Shown: one piece after another, positions 32,272 to 40,508 of the stretch | How positions within the stretch are numbered: position 1 is the stretch's first letter | How the letters are laid out: each line of letters begins with the position of its first letter | Assembly (NCBI RefSeq): GCF_021228295.1 | Contig: NZ_JAJQPD010000008.1 | Location: 163,069-227,068, forward strand | Origin: Agromyces humatus | Lineage (GTDB): Bacteria; Actinomycetota; Actinomycetes; Actinomycetales; Microbacteriaceae | Direction of reading: 5' to 3' | DNA: 64,000 nucleotides | Notes under the pieces: generated by a model | The model's input: only the letters and a program-made list of their open reading frames with translations | Told to the model about the DNA's origin: nothing | Database searches by the model: none | Program-made: the position numbers and the translations under genes

Positions 32272-32290
32272 GTGTGCGATCGTGTGTGCA
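32272..32290 (+). repeat. paired GTGTGCA-like motif near attR
   Basis: GTGTGCG at 32272 and GTGTGCA at 32284, 12 bp apart, about 120 bp inside the right attachment core, mirroring the pair beside attL. Confidence 0.4.
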
Positions 32291-32408
32291 AACTGCAGAG
32301 GATGAGCAGGGGGCAGCGGGGATCGTGGCCTGTTGACCCGAGCCCACGCCCGCGAGATCCTGCGCCACACGGGACGTGCGGGTATGAGCAGTCATGGCGA
32401 GCAGTTCT

Positions 32409-32466
32409 CTACGGATCAGAAGGTTGGGGGTTCGAATCCCTCCGGGCGCACACTGGTTGAGACAGT
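32409..32466 (+). repeat. attR: 58-bp direct repeat
   Basis: Perfect copy of 18814-18871. Contains the 3' half of tRNA-Arg without the 5' half, so it is not a functional tRNA. Confidence 0.95.
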
Positions 32467-32609
32467 GTGAAAGCGGTTCGCGAATGCGGGCCGCTTTCGT
32501 CGTTTCGGACGAACCTCCGATGTCGAACGCGCGACCTGTGAATTTGATCGCTCCCTGGCGGTGAATCTTCATCACTACTTGTCGCAGGTAGCTGCCCGGA
32601 AGGGATCGG

Positions 32610-33065
32610 CTAACGGAACGCCCTGTCCGAGCAGACCCAGCGGTGCTGCACCCAGATGTTCGGCTCGACGTACACACCCTCGTCTGCGCCGCAGTCGATG
32701 CGGAGCGTCGAGAGCCCCCGGGCGACGGCGGCCTCGACCCATCGGTCACGAAGGTGTACGACGTGCCGCCTTCCTTGACGATCGTCTCCGCGGGCCGGTG
32801 CGTCACGACGAAGACCGGCGAGTGATACGTCGGGTTGTCGCCCCAGTGGGGAATACCAGGTCGGCCATCCGCCGGCCGACGATCACCGCGCCGATCGTGC
32901 TGAACAGCTTGTCTGGAAGCGCTCGACCTCGGGCCCCGATCTCCCCGCGAACATCCAGTCATGCATGCGGTCGCCCTCGTGTCCCATCGGTTCCTCGACG
33001 GTCACGTTGGGACCGGTGATACAACCGTCGAGCGACATCGTGATCTCCAACAGGACCTTGCCCGT
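32610..33065 (-). pseudogene. RibD-type dihydrofolate reductase family pseudogene
   Basis: Recognisable pieces lie in three frames: GKVLLEITMSLDGCITGPN then LFSTIGAVIVGRRM then WGDNPTYHSPVFVVTHRPAETIVKEGG. The expected ATG of MGKVLLEI is ACG at 33063-33065. At least two frameshifts and loss of the start make it dead. It lay 17 bp downstream of the DinB gene, probably as an operon. An intact relative is at 38788. Confidence 0.85.
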
Positions 33066-33081
33066 TGCGAATCTCCCGTCT

Positions 33082-33651
33082 CTACCGCTCGGCGGCGCGA
33101 GCCTTGGCTGCCTCGACCGTGTGATAGCCGGGCGGCCAGAGGTCGATCTGCGGTCGTCCGTGGATGGCCTGGATGACCGCGATCTCGCCGGCGTGAAATG
33201 CCTCATGGAACATGAGCCGATGGATCAATGACCGCCTCGTCAGGTGCGCCGCGGCCTGCTCGCCATCGGGGCTCATCGGTTCGTCGAGCGTCTCCGGCGT
33301 CCAGCTCCGAAGTGCGTGCGCAACGATGGCCCATGTCGTCGTCCACCCAGCCACCAGCTCCTCGGCGGAGCGGGGCTGGTCGAGGTGATCCTCCCAGCCG
33401 TCATCCTCCATGCCGGCGAACGGGGTCGACTCCCGGCCCGGCAGCCCGAGGAAGGAGCAGAGCCAGTAGACCCGCGTCGCAGCGGCGTGCCCGGCGATCG
33501 CCCAGATCGGCCAGCTTGCGCTCGCGTCGGCGCGCGCGGCGTCGTCGGGTACGGCCCGCAACGCGAGTTCCTCGGGCGACATTCCGCGCAGGCCTTCCAC
33601 GATGAGGTCGTTGTACAGGCGCCAGTCGCCGTAGAACGGTTCGATGCTCAT
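33082..33651 (-). CDS. DinB-like metalloprotein
   Basis: 189 residues, ATG. Four-helix DinB fold with the three expected metal-ligand His: AIAGHAAATRVYW and HRLMFHEAFHAGEI. Starts FYGDWRLYNDLIVEGLRGMSPEEL as typical members do. Such proteins are putative thiol-dependent S-transferases or hydrolases. Leaderless: TAAGGT 7 nt upstream. Confidence 0.88.
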   Translation of the reverse strand: MSIEPFYGDWRLYNDLIVEGLRGMSPEELALRAVPDDAARADASASWPIWAIAGHAAATRVYWLCSFLGLPGRESTPFAGMEDDGWEDHLDQPRSAEELVAGWTTTWAIVAHALRSWTPETLDEPMSPDGEQAAAHLTRRSLIHRLMFHEAFHAGEIAVIQAIHGRPQIDLWPPGYHTVEAAKARAAER

Positions 33652-33658
33652 GGTTCAG

Positions 33659-33664
33659 ACCTTA
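33659..33664 (-). promoter_or_regulatory. -10 box, leaderless (TAAGGT)
   Basis: TAAGGT on the minus strand, 7 nt before the ATG at 33651. Confidence 0.5.
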
Positions 33665-33707
33665 TCCCTCACCGGATCTTCAGTGGCCTCCGGGTTCAGC
33701 CGGGCGA

Positions 33708-33713
33708 TAGCAT
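33708..33713 (+). promoter_or_regulatory. -10 box, leaderless (TAGCAT)
   Basis: TAGCAT, 6 nt before the ATG at 33720. Confidence 0.5.
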
Positions 33714-33719
33714 GCGGCG

Positions 33720-34067
33720 ATGAGCACAGTGCAAGCCGATTCCGGCCACGGCCTGGGAGTGGTCACGCCCTGGCGTCACTACACATGGATCGCCGTAGGC
33801 GGCGTGATCGTCGTCCCCGTGCTCCTCGCGTTCGCGTTCAATAGCTATACCGCACCCGATGATGCCGCGTTCATCCGCATGGCTTTTGCACAGGTGGCCG
33901 GCAACACTATCGCGATCGCGACGATGCTCACGTTGGTCATTCTGAGCGTCGCGAGCCGAACCAAGGCGGCGACATCAACGCTCGTGTTGAGTGCCGCGAT
34001 CGTCATCTTGGTCTCCGCCGGATCGCTTTCCAACGCGGCCGACACTCTGCTGCAACGCATCGGCTGA
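33720..34067 (+). CDS. small membrane protein, 115 aa
   Basis: Three predicted membrane helices (about 23-43, 55-80, 87-107) joined by short loops. No known family. Divergent from the DinB gene, with its own -10 box. Confidence 0.65.
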   Translation: MSTVQADSGHGLGVVTPWRHYTWIAVGGVIVVPVLLAFAFNSYTAPDDAAFIRMAFAQVAGNTIAIATMLTLVILSVASRTKAATSTLVLSAAIVILVSAGSLSNAADTLLQRIG

Positions 34068-34360
34068 AGCGACACGCGATCGAGCTCGACGCACTGCGGC
34101 TAAAAGACATCGCTGTCTGGCGTCCTCCAGCCCGATCCGCATGCGGGCACCGGCATGACTAGGGAGAGCCTGCGACAGGGGGCTGTTCTCGTTCCCACTC
34201 ATCGGCGACTCCGTCCCGGGTAGATGGTCCGCATTTCGGCAAGGTGTCGCCAGTGGTGCTGACGCCTCGAACGGATCGCTAGAGTTGCACGCGATCCAGC
34301 GAGTAGAGCTGTCCGGATCGCACGACGTGTCGAAGACAATCCCCCTGAGGAATCCAGCCG

Positions 34361-35098
34361 ATGACCAACACCCCCACACCGCCTTCTGCCGGCTGGCACC
34401 CAGCGCCAGACGGATCGTCGGCAACGGACGGCGCACGATGGACGCAGCCGCATCACGAGCCCAGCCAGCAACCCGCGACTGCCAACGCCATCGCGAAGCT
34501 CGCGATGGCGACCCAAGTGCTCCTGATTGTCTGCGGCGTCCTGTCCGTCACCACCATCGGAATCGAGACGTTCGGGATCAGTGCGGTCACGGGCTACCTC
34601 AACGATCACAACTTGGCCATCGACGTTTTCGACGTGTATGACCAGAGCACGTTGGTGGTCACGATCCTGTCGGCTGTCTCCCTTATCGCCACCAGCGTGC
34701 TCTGGGTCATCTGGCAATACCGGGCTGCCAAGCAGGTCACTGGCCGAACACGGCGCTCACCCGGTTGGCACGCCGGATCCTGGTTCGTGCCCATTATCAT
34801 GTTCTGGTTCCCGTACCAGAACATCTCGGACCTCTGGCGAGCGGGCGGGCGTACTCGGCCCTCGTGGCTGATCATCTGGTGGTTGCTTTATGTCGTCAGC
34901 AACTTCGTCATCCAGCAATCGAGCCGGATCTACACGGCCGCCGAGGATCTCGAACAGCTCCGTACCGCGATGTGGATGAGCATCGCAGGCGAGATTCTCC
35001 TCCTGGCAGCCGCGCCGTTAGCATGGCTGATCATCCGCGGGATCACGCAGGGCATTCTGCAGCGCTCCTCTGGCCCCGTACATTCGCTGGTGGTCTGA
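34361..35098 (+). CDS. DUF2510-DUF4328 membrane protein
   Basis: 245 residues. N-terminal PSAGWHPAPDGSSATDGARWTQ is the DUF2510 motif found in front of many actinobacterial membrane proteins. The rest fits DUF4328 with about five membrane segments, including FVPIIMFWFPYQNISDLWRAG. TGAGGA precedes the ATG. Function unknown; likely in the plasma membrane. Confidence 0.85.
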   Translation: MTNTPTPPSAGWHPAPDGSSATDGARWTQPHHEPSQQPATANAIAKLAMATQVLLIVCGVLSVTTIGIETFGISAVTGYLNDHNLAIDVFDVYDQSTLVVTILSAVSLIATSVLWVIWQYRAAKQVTGRTRRSPGWHAGSWFVPIIMFWFPYQNISDLWRAGGRTRPSWLIIWWLLYVVSNFVIQQSSRIYTAAEDLEQLRTAMWMSIAGEILLLAAAPLAWLIIRGITQGILQRSSGPVHSLVV

Positions 35099-35273
35099 CG
35101 ACCACCCATCGTTCAGAGGATGTGCGCAAGCCGATCCTTCAGCGATAGATCGGCATGCGCGTCATCCGACGTCGCGATGAGACGATGAGAATTCGGTGGC
35201 GGGACGGTGGCGGCTCAATGGCGGCTCACTGACGGCGTCTTGACGTGGTGCTGACGGGAAGCGCGGAGCGAGC

Positions 35274-35819
35274 ATGAGATCCATGAACACGACACGAATC
35301 GTCGATCTCCGTCAGGAGTACGGCTGGACCCAGGAACGACTCGCGACCGAGAGTGGCGTTGGACTCAGAACCATCCAGCGGCTGGAAGCGGGACAGGACG
35401 CCAGCCTGGAGACCTTGTCCCTCGTGGCTGAGGCCCTGCGTGTTTCAGTTCGCGACCTCTTCACCACAATCGATGACGCCGAGCTCAGTAGCCGCGTCGA
35501 ATCTCTGCAAGCCAGAACGGAGCAACAGCAGGCTGCGCGCGACCGGCTCACCGGTGCGTGGAGGTGGCTGTACATCGGGATCGGCGTCGTGCTGAGCCTG
35601 GTCAGCTTCACGCTCGGACAGTACGGGTTCGTATTGTTCCTCGCGTACTGGACGGGCGGCTATCTGATTCTGGTGGCGATCCGCAGGATCTACCTCGAAC
35701 CGCGGCTCGAGGAGAAGTACCCGCTCTCGCGGAGCAAGCGGCAGCTCCGGGCGCAACGGACGCCGTGGCGTGTCTCGGAGCCCGAGGAATCAGGAACCGT
35801 CTCCAAAGCACTGCCGTGA
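35274..35819 (+). CDS. XRE regulator with C-terminal membrane helices
   Basis: 181 residues. HTH at residues 8-62 (IVDLRQEYGWTQERLATESGVGLRTIQRLEAGQDASLETLSLVAEALRV), a short coiled coil, then two membrane segments (about 98-115 and 120-140) and a basic tail. This fits the one-component, membrane-bound XRE regulators. A second in-frame ATG nine bases later is possible. Confidence 0.85.
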   Translation: MRSMNTTRIVDLRQEYGWTQERLATESGVGLRTIQRLEAGQDASLETLSLVAEALRVSVRDLFTTIDDAELSSRVESLQARTEQQQAARDRLTGAWRWLYIGIGVVLSLVSFTLGQYGFVLFLAYWTGGYLILVAIRRIYLEPRLEEKYPLSRSKRQLRAQRTPWRVSEPEESGTVSKALP

Positions 35820-35938
35820 GCGGCGCGAGCGAGGGCGGCGGATCATCGGTCTGTCTCGATTGGGTGTTTCCGTCGTCGTCGCTGCCTGATGCTGCCCACG
35901 AGCGCGTCGCACCAGCCGATCCCCTGAGCGGTGCGAAC

Positions 35939-36372
35939 TCACCCAGCGGCCGTGCGGGACGCGGAGATGCGCCTCGTTTCGCCCTGGGCGCGGAACAAGA
36001 CGGCTGAGAAGACGAGGAACACGGCAGCGCCCAGCCAGCCGCTGATATTGCCCAGGCTGGGTAGCCAGAACAGGGTGACGACACCTACCGTGATGAGTGC
36101 TCCCGCCAGCACCGCGAACAGTTTCATGCCGTAGAGCGAGATGAACACCAGACAGTGCGCGCCGACGATGATCAAGGACGCCGGGAAGAACAGCAGCGGC
36201 ACATAGGTGCCGAGGGCGATCGCGACCAGCAGCCCAAGCGGCACGGTGAACGCGGACTGCATCGCGAGGGCCGCAGACGGATGCCCCTTGGGTAGTGCTG
36301 CCGAGCCGCCCATGAGCTTCAACACCAGCGTGGCCAGCGGAAAGATGAACATTCCGCCGATAAAGAAGGTGG
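35939..36372 (-). pseudogene. 5'-truncated copy of the DUF7010-like membrane protein
   Basis: From IGGMFIFPLATLVLKLMGG to the stop it is about 95% identical to the protein at 53767, but the N-terminal 45 residues are replaced by sequence antisense to an IS30 fragment. Homology also continues past the stop to a GATCCC motif. A duplicated segment interrupted by IS30. Confidence 0.85.
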
Positions 36373-36605
36373 CGATCGCTACCGGCATCGAGATCTTCTT
36401 CTGCGACCCGCACTCGCCCTGGCAGCGAGGCATCAACGAAAACACCAATGGCCTGCTGCGTCAGTACTTTCCGAAGGGCACCGAGCTCGCCGGGTTCAGC
36501 AAGGAGCACCTCGACGCCGTCGCCGCGGAGCTGAACGACCGCCCCCGCAAACGACTAGAGTTCCAAACCCCGAATGAAGTCATCGGGGACGTCCTGTTGC
36601 GATGA
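36373..36605 (+). pseudogene. IS30-family transposase, C-terminal fragment
   Basis: ATGIEIFFCDPHSPWQRGIN, then ENTNGLLRQYFPKGTELAGF with the catalytic Glu region, then LNDRPRKRLEFQTPNEV, is the end of an IS30 transposase. Everything upstream is missing. It abuts the truncated DUF7010-like copy. Confidence 0.9.
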
Positions 36606-36646
36606 CCGCTTGAATCCGCCGATCCCTCAGCGGGCAGGAGATGTGG

Positions 36647-37264
36647 TTAGTCGCTGTGTGCAGCGATGCGGTTCTCGAGATCGGTCCGGGTGGCCGGCCA
36701 CTCGGTGGCGAGCACTGAATAGACCGCGGTATCTCGCCAGCTGCCATCTGCGCGCCTCTGGTCCCGGCGTAGGACGCCCTCGAATTGGGCCCCCAGTCGT
36801 TCGATCGCGCTGCGGGAGCGGGCGTTCACGGCGTCGGCCTGAATCTTCACACGGCCGAAGCCGTGGCCGAACGCGAGTCCGAGGATGAGCAGCTTGGTTT
36901 CAGGGTTCACGGTCGTGCCCCAGACATCGGGGCTATATGCGGTGGCACCTATGTGTGCACTTTCGTTGTGTAGGTCGAAGTCACCCAGCCAGGTTGCGCC
37001 GACGATCTTGCCCGCTCCACTCCCGGCCGAAGCGCGGACGGTCCAGGCAAGGGACGTCTCGTCATCGAGGTAATAGGAGTCCACGAAGCGCTCGAAAGCA
37101 TGAAGGTCGGTTGGCAGCGCGGCGACGCCCCCGCCGTAGCCGTTCTCGAAGACCTCTCTCCGTCCGATGGCACGGTACAGCTCCGGAATGTCGGGAGGAG
37201 TCATCGGCGTCAATGTCACGACGGAGCCGGCGAGCATGGTCGGGCGGGGAAGAACTGCGGTCAC
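36647..37264 (-). CDS. GNAT acetyltransferase (RimJ/RimL type)
   Basis: 205 residues from GTG at 37264; a GACACT box ends 6 nt upstream. VTLTPMTPPDIPELYRAIG at the start and WGTTVNPETKLLILGLAFGHGFGRVKIQADAVNARSRSAIERLGAQFEGVLRRDQ (acetyl-CoA binding and beta-bulge region) identify the RimJ/RimL-like branch. Substrate unknown: N-terminal residues or small amines. Confidence 0.88.
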   Translation of the reverse strand: MTAVLPRPTMLAGSVVTLTPMTPPDIPELYRAIGRREVFENGYGGGVAALPTDLHAFERFVDSYYLDDETSLAWTVRASAGSGAGKIVGATWLGDFDLHNESAHIGATAYSPDVWGTTVNPETKLLILGLAFGHGFGRVKIQADAVNARSRSAIERLGAQFEGVLRRDQRRADGSWRDTAVYSVLATEWPATRTDLENRIAAHSD

Positions 37265-37445
37265 GGATTCAGTGTCACACCTCGCGCATGCGTGCGGCGA
37301 ACTCGAGGCCCCTCGAGTGCGAGCCGCTACCGGCCTACCAGTCCCGAAGGACGAACCCACCGCGTGAGGCGCAACCGGCGAGCATTTCGACGCTCGCAAC
37401 CGATCGGCATTCGCGCCCGCTATACCGCTGGCCGAGCTGCGACAG

Positions 37446-37748
37446 TCAGTCGCGAAGCGGTGAGCCGGCCACCTCGAACTGGAAGCCGCCGAACTCGCCG
37501 GACAGTAGCGGGCGAGCCGCTGCAATGGACGCCTGAACCTCGGGCATTCGGAGGGACTCCTGATGCGCATCGGCGCTTCGCCAAAGCTCGATCACGAACA
37601 CGGTGTCCGGCTCCGCATCGTTGGTGCCCACCTCGTAGGCGAGGCAACCGACTTCGGAGAGGACGCCACTTCTCTGGGTGAGGTGTGCGACGAGCGCGTC
37701 GCGCTTTCCTGGAACGGCACCTAACGTGCCAGCGTTCGCGAAGACCAT
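37446..37748 (-). CDS. antibiotic biosynthesis monooxygenase (ABM) domain protein
   Basis: 100 residues. GTLGAVPGKRDALVAHLTQRSGVLSEVGCLAYEVGTNDAEPDTVFVIELW followed by HQESLRMPEVQ is the ferredoxin-like ABM fold of YgiN-type quinol monooxygenases. Probably a dimeric cytoplasmic oxidase of small aromatics. Confidence 0.88.
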   Translation of the reverse strand: MVFANAGTLGAVPGKRDALVAHLTQRSGVLSEVGCLAYEVGTNDAEPDTVFVIELWRSADAHQESLRMPEVQASIAAARPLLSGEFGGFQFEVAGSPLRD

Positions 37749-37884
37749 GAAAGAAAGGCTAGCTATCCGTTCACCCGGTAAAGCAGTGGATCTCCGTCCG
37801 CTGGCGGACCCTCGATCGGGTGTCAGAAGTCGGAGGCCGGAAGTCGAGTGAGGGTAGTTGGAGGTGGCGGCGATACTGTGGGGC

Positions 37885-38724
37885 GTGGAGTACGTGTCCA
37901 GAGTGCCGCGACCGCCGCTGGACGGGCTGATCGGCGACCTCTACTACCTTGAGGGCGCCCCGCCGTACGCCCGGTTGATGCTGCCGGCGGCGCCCGCGCC
38001 TTTGCTCATCGTCAATCTTGGGGCGCCGTTTCTCATCCGCGCAGGGACCGATGTAGAAGCCGTGGAGTACACCGACGGCTGCGCGGTCACCACGCCCACC
38101 CGTGCGTGGGAGTTCAGCTACCCAACCCCGACCCGGTCCGTGGGCGTCCACTTCAGGCCGTGGGGGCTGGCACCGTTCCTTCCGATGCCCGCGGCCGAGT
38201 TGTGCGACCGACCGGCGACGGTGGAGCAGATCTGGGGCCAGCCCGCTTCAGCTGAGTTGCGACGCCGACTGACCTTGGCGGACGCGCCGCACGAAATGCT
38301 GATGGTGCTCGAGGAGGAACTGGTGCGACGGCTGCGCCCGATCAACGGCTTGGACATCGTCCGCCGGATGAGCAGCGCCATCGCGGAGACCGGCGGAGCG
38401 GTGCCGATCAGCGACCTCGGCGGGGCAGCTCACGCCAGCAGCACGTACTTGGCGAAGCGGTTCAAGGAGATCATCGGCGTCACGCCGAAGCGGCTGGCGC
38501 GCAGCTACCGATTCACCACTACCGTGCTGGCGCTCGATGTGGCCGCACCTATCGACTGGGGCGATGTTGCCGCTGGCTCAGGCTACTTCGACCAGGCCCA
38601 CTTCGTCCACGAGTTCCGGGAGTACACCGGGCTCACGCCGACCCGGTATGTCGAAGTCCGGCAACGCTTCCTCCGCGAACATCCCGGCCACGCGCTGGAA
38701 GGCTGGCCGCTGCCAGCCGATTGA
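37885..38724 (+). CDS. AraC-family transcriptional regulator
   Basis: 279 residues from GTG at 37885 (TACTGT 5 nt upstream); a TTG at 37858 would add nine residues. N-terminal sensor domain of the DUF6597 type (RPPLDGLIGDLYYLEG...VGVHFRPWGLAPFLPMPAAEL), then HTH_18 near the C terminus (STYLAKRFKEIIGVTPKRLARSYRF...AAGSGYFDQAHFVHEFREYTGLTPTRY). Probably controls the reductase gene 63 bp downstream. Confidence 0.88.
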   Translation: MEYVSRVPRPPLDGLIGDLYYLEGAPPYARLMLPAAPAPLLIVNLGAPFLIRAGTDVEAVEYTDGCAVTTPTRAWEFSYPTPTRSVGVHFRPWGLAPFLPMPAAELCDRPATVEQIWGQPASAELRRRLTLADAPHEMLMVLEEELVRRLRPINGLDIVRRMSSAIAETGGAVPISDLGGAAHASSTYLAKRFKEIIGVTPKRLARSYRFTTTVLALDVAAPIDWGDVAAGSGYFDQAHFVHEFREYTGLTPTRYVEVRQRFLREHPGHALEGWPLPAD

Positions 38725-38787
38725 TTTCTTACAAGAGCGACCACTCACGACACACGAGACTTGGGACTCCAGACAGAGGAGTGACCC

Positions 38788-39369
38788 ATGGGGAAAGTAG
38801 TCATGAATGCGTCGGTCTCGGTTGATGGCTTCATTGCGGCTGAGAACGACGATCCCGGTCCACTGTTCGAATGGTTGGTCAGCGGTGACGTGCCGCTGGA
38901 CGAGAGCGGCGTGTTGAATGTGTCGCAGAGGTCCTACGACTACGTCCGGCCGTACTGGGACCAGATCGGGGTGACCATCGCCGGCCGCCATGTCTTCGAC
39001 ATCACGGACGGTTGGGACGGGAAGCCTCCGAGCGGGATCGACCACGTCGTCGTCGTGACACACCGGCCGGCGCCCGAGGGCTGGGACCCCAACGCGCCGT
39101 TTCACTTCGTCGACGGCATCGAGGCGGCCGTGACCATGGCGAAGGAGCTCGCGGGTGGCCGCACTGTCGAGGTCGCCGCCGGCGACGTCGGCGGCCAGGT
39201 GCTCGCCGCAGGTTTGGTCGACGAGGTACGCATGGACGTCGCACCCGTCGTGCTCGGGTCCGGCAAGCGCTACTTCGGCTCTGTCGACTCGCAGCACCTG
39301 CTGGAAGACCCAGACGTGGTGATTCAGGGTAACCGGGTGCTACACCTGCGCTATCAGGTGCGCAGTTAA
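38788..39369 (+). CDS. dihydrofolate-reductase-like (RibD C-terminal) family protein
   Basis: 193 residues, GAGGAG upstream of the ATG. MGKVVMNASVSVDGFIAA, IAGRHVFDITDGW, VVVVTHRP and DVGGQVLAAGLVDEVRMDVAPVVLGSGKRYF are the family landmarks. NADPH-dependent reductase of unknown substrate. Likely operon partner or target of the AraC regulator. Intact counterpart of the pseudogene at 32610. Confidence 0.9.
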   Translation: MGKVVMNASVSVDGFIAAENDDPGPLFEWLVSGDVPLDESGVLNVSQRSYDYVRPYWDQIGVTIAGRHVFDITDGWDGKPPSGIDHVVVVTHRPAPEGWDPNAPFHFVDGIEAAVTMAKELAGGRTVEVAAGDVGGQVLAAGLVDEVRMDVAPVVLGSGKRYFGSVDSQHLLEDPDVVIQGNRVLHLRYQVRS

Positions 39370-39435
39370 CCGATCCTCTAACGGATCGAACCGTTGCCTC
39401 GCGCGACGTCGGGTCGCACGCGAGATGCGGCGTAG

Positions 39436-39876
39436 TCAGACGTCTGGGATGAGGCGCTTCCCCATCGACACGACGGGGTCAACGACATACCCCAGAGTCT
39501 CGTAGAACGAAAGTGCCTGCTCGTTGCTCGTGCGCACCTGGAGCGACAGCTTGGGACACCCAAGGCTCAGGAGTCGCTCTTCAAACTCCGCCATGAGCCT
39601 GCGTCCGAGTCCGGAACCCTGCAGGGCTGGCTTCACCGCCAGGTAGTTGACCCAGCCGCGGTGACCGTCAAATCCCGCCATGCCGACCGCCACGATGTCA
39701 CGCCCGGCATCTGTTACTGACTCTGCAACGAGGAACAGTTCCGGCTGTACCGTCCGCTTGCGCGCGATATCCCGATTGGGGTCATTCCAGGGGCGAATGA
39801 GTCCGCACTCAGTCCAGAGAGCGACGACCTGCTCAGTATCACCGGTCTCGAACGTACGGATGGCGTATTCGGTCAT
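39436..39876 (-). CDS. GNAT acetyltransferase
   Basis: 146 residues from the ATG at 39876, which has TACCGT 6 nt upstream (leaderless). VNYLAVKPALQGSGLGRRLMAEFE is the acetyl-CoA loop and NEQALSFYETLGYVVD the C-terminal signature. Similar to the YpeA-like branch; substrate unknown. Confidence 0.9.
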   Translation of the reverse strand: MTEYAIRTFETGDTEQVVALWTECGLIRPWNDPNRDIARKRTVQPELFLVAESVTDAGRDIVAVGMAGFDGHRGWVNYLAVKPALQGSGLGRRLMAEFEERLLSLGCPKLSLQVRTSNEQALSFYETLGYVVDPVVSMGKRLIPDV

Positions 39877-39882
39877 CGATCC

Positions 39883-39888
39883 ACGGTA
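39883..39888 (-). promoter_or_regulatory. -10 box, leaderless (TACCGT)
   Basis: TACCGT on the minus strand, 6 nt before the ATG at 39876. Confidence 0.5.
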
Positions 39889-39936
39889 GCCGCAACACCT
39901 CGGGCCACAGGCCACTACACGATCCCTTTTCGAGAT

Positions 39937-40188
39937 CTACTCTGATGGATCGCTGCCGTCGGGCGGTTCGAATTCCGCCATGAATCGAGCTCGCGCCTTC
40001 TCGAGCCACTCGGCATGGTTCGGGAGAAACGTCGTCACCGGGTTCCTCTCGAGCACAGCCTCGAGGTTGTACAGAACTTGGTGCTCCGGATCCTGCGTCT
40101 CGCTTCGTTGATTGAACGCCGCGAGCCATTCGAAGAGAATCAGAGCCTCATCGCCACTCAGCGTGAAGCTCACGTCTGGCTCTTGCAT
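39937..40188 (-). CDS. unknown protein, 83 aa
   Basis: SD GAGGGAG before the ATG. FTLSGDEALILFEWLAAFN...DPEHQVLYNLEAVLERNPVTTFLPNHAEWLEKARARF: acidic, helical, soluble. Similar small single-domain proteins occur in actinobacteria without assigned function; an immunity-like role is conceivable given the region. Confidence 0.7.
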   Translation of the reverse strand: MQEPDVSFTLSGDEALILFEWLAAFNQRSETQDPEHQVLYNLEAVLERNPVTTFLPNHAEWLEKARARFMAEFEPPDGSDPSE

Positions 40189-40403
40189 GCTGCTCCCTCA
40201 CGACCCCTTCATCGCGCCGTCCGGGTTACAGAACCCGCTTGCTCCCAATCAGCTGCGTCACATTGAATCGAACCCTACAGAGTCGCGCCCGATGGCCGGT
40301 CCTCAGGCGCGACGGTCGCTGATGTTCCACTCGCTTCCGGACGTTTGATGCCCACCACCGTCCATGCCCGGTGCGCTGTTCGGGCGTGGTCGCCCGTGTG
40401 AGC

Positions 40404-40444
40404 GGCCCCAGACCCGGCTGGAGTGTCCAGTCGGGTCTGGGGCC
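40404..40444. terminator. 13-bp stem hairpin between 40188 and 40509
   Basis: GGCCCCAGACCCG (40404-40416) pairs perfectly with CGGGTCTGGGGCC (40432-40444). It ends the peptidase transcript (minus strand). The rest of the 320-bp gap shows no convincing gene. Confidence 0.75.
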
Positions 40445-40508
40445 GGGGCATGCGGGAGTCACGCAGGAGCCTGCAGCATGTCACGCGCCGGGCTGCCAGG
40501 GACCGGTA

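Larger units (their letters stand above)
18814..32466. mobile_element. 13.65-kb integrated element in tRNA-Arg (satellite-like or reduced prophage)
   Basis: It lies between 58-bp perfect repeats and carries an integrase module (minus strand), regulators, an initiator-like gene, one tail-fibre-like gene with co-directional unknown genes, a small HTH protein of possible TerS type and accessory genes at the right end. No gene in the interval resembles a capsid, portal, protease, large terminase, tape measure, lysin or conjugation protein. The size, the module order (int and AlpA-like gene, divergent regulator, replication gene, then possible packaging and cargo) and the tRNA target fit a phage-inducible-island type satellite; a prophage that lost its structural genes is the alternative. 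Confidence 0.85.

Noticed and set aside
32409..32466. Second tRNA-Arg gene
   Set aside because: Only the 3' half is present; it is the attR copy.
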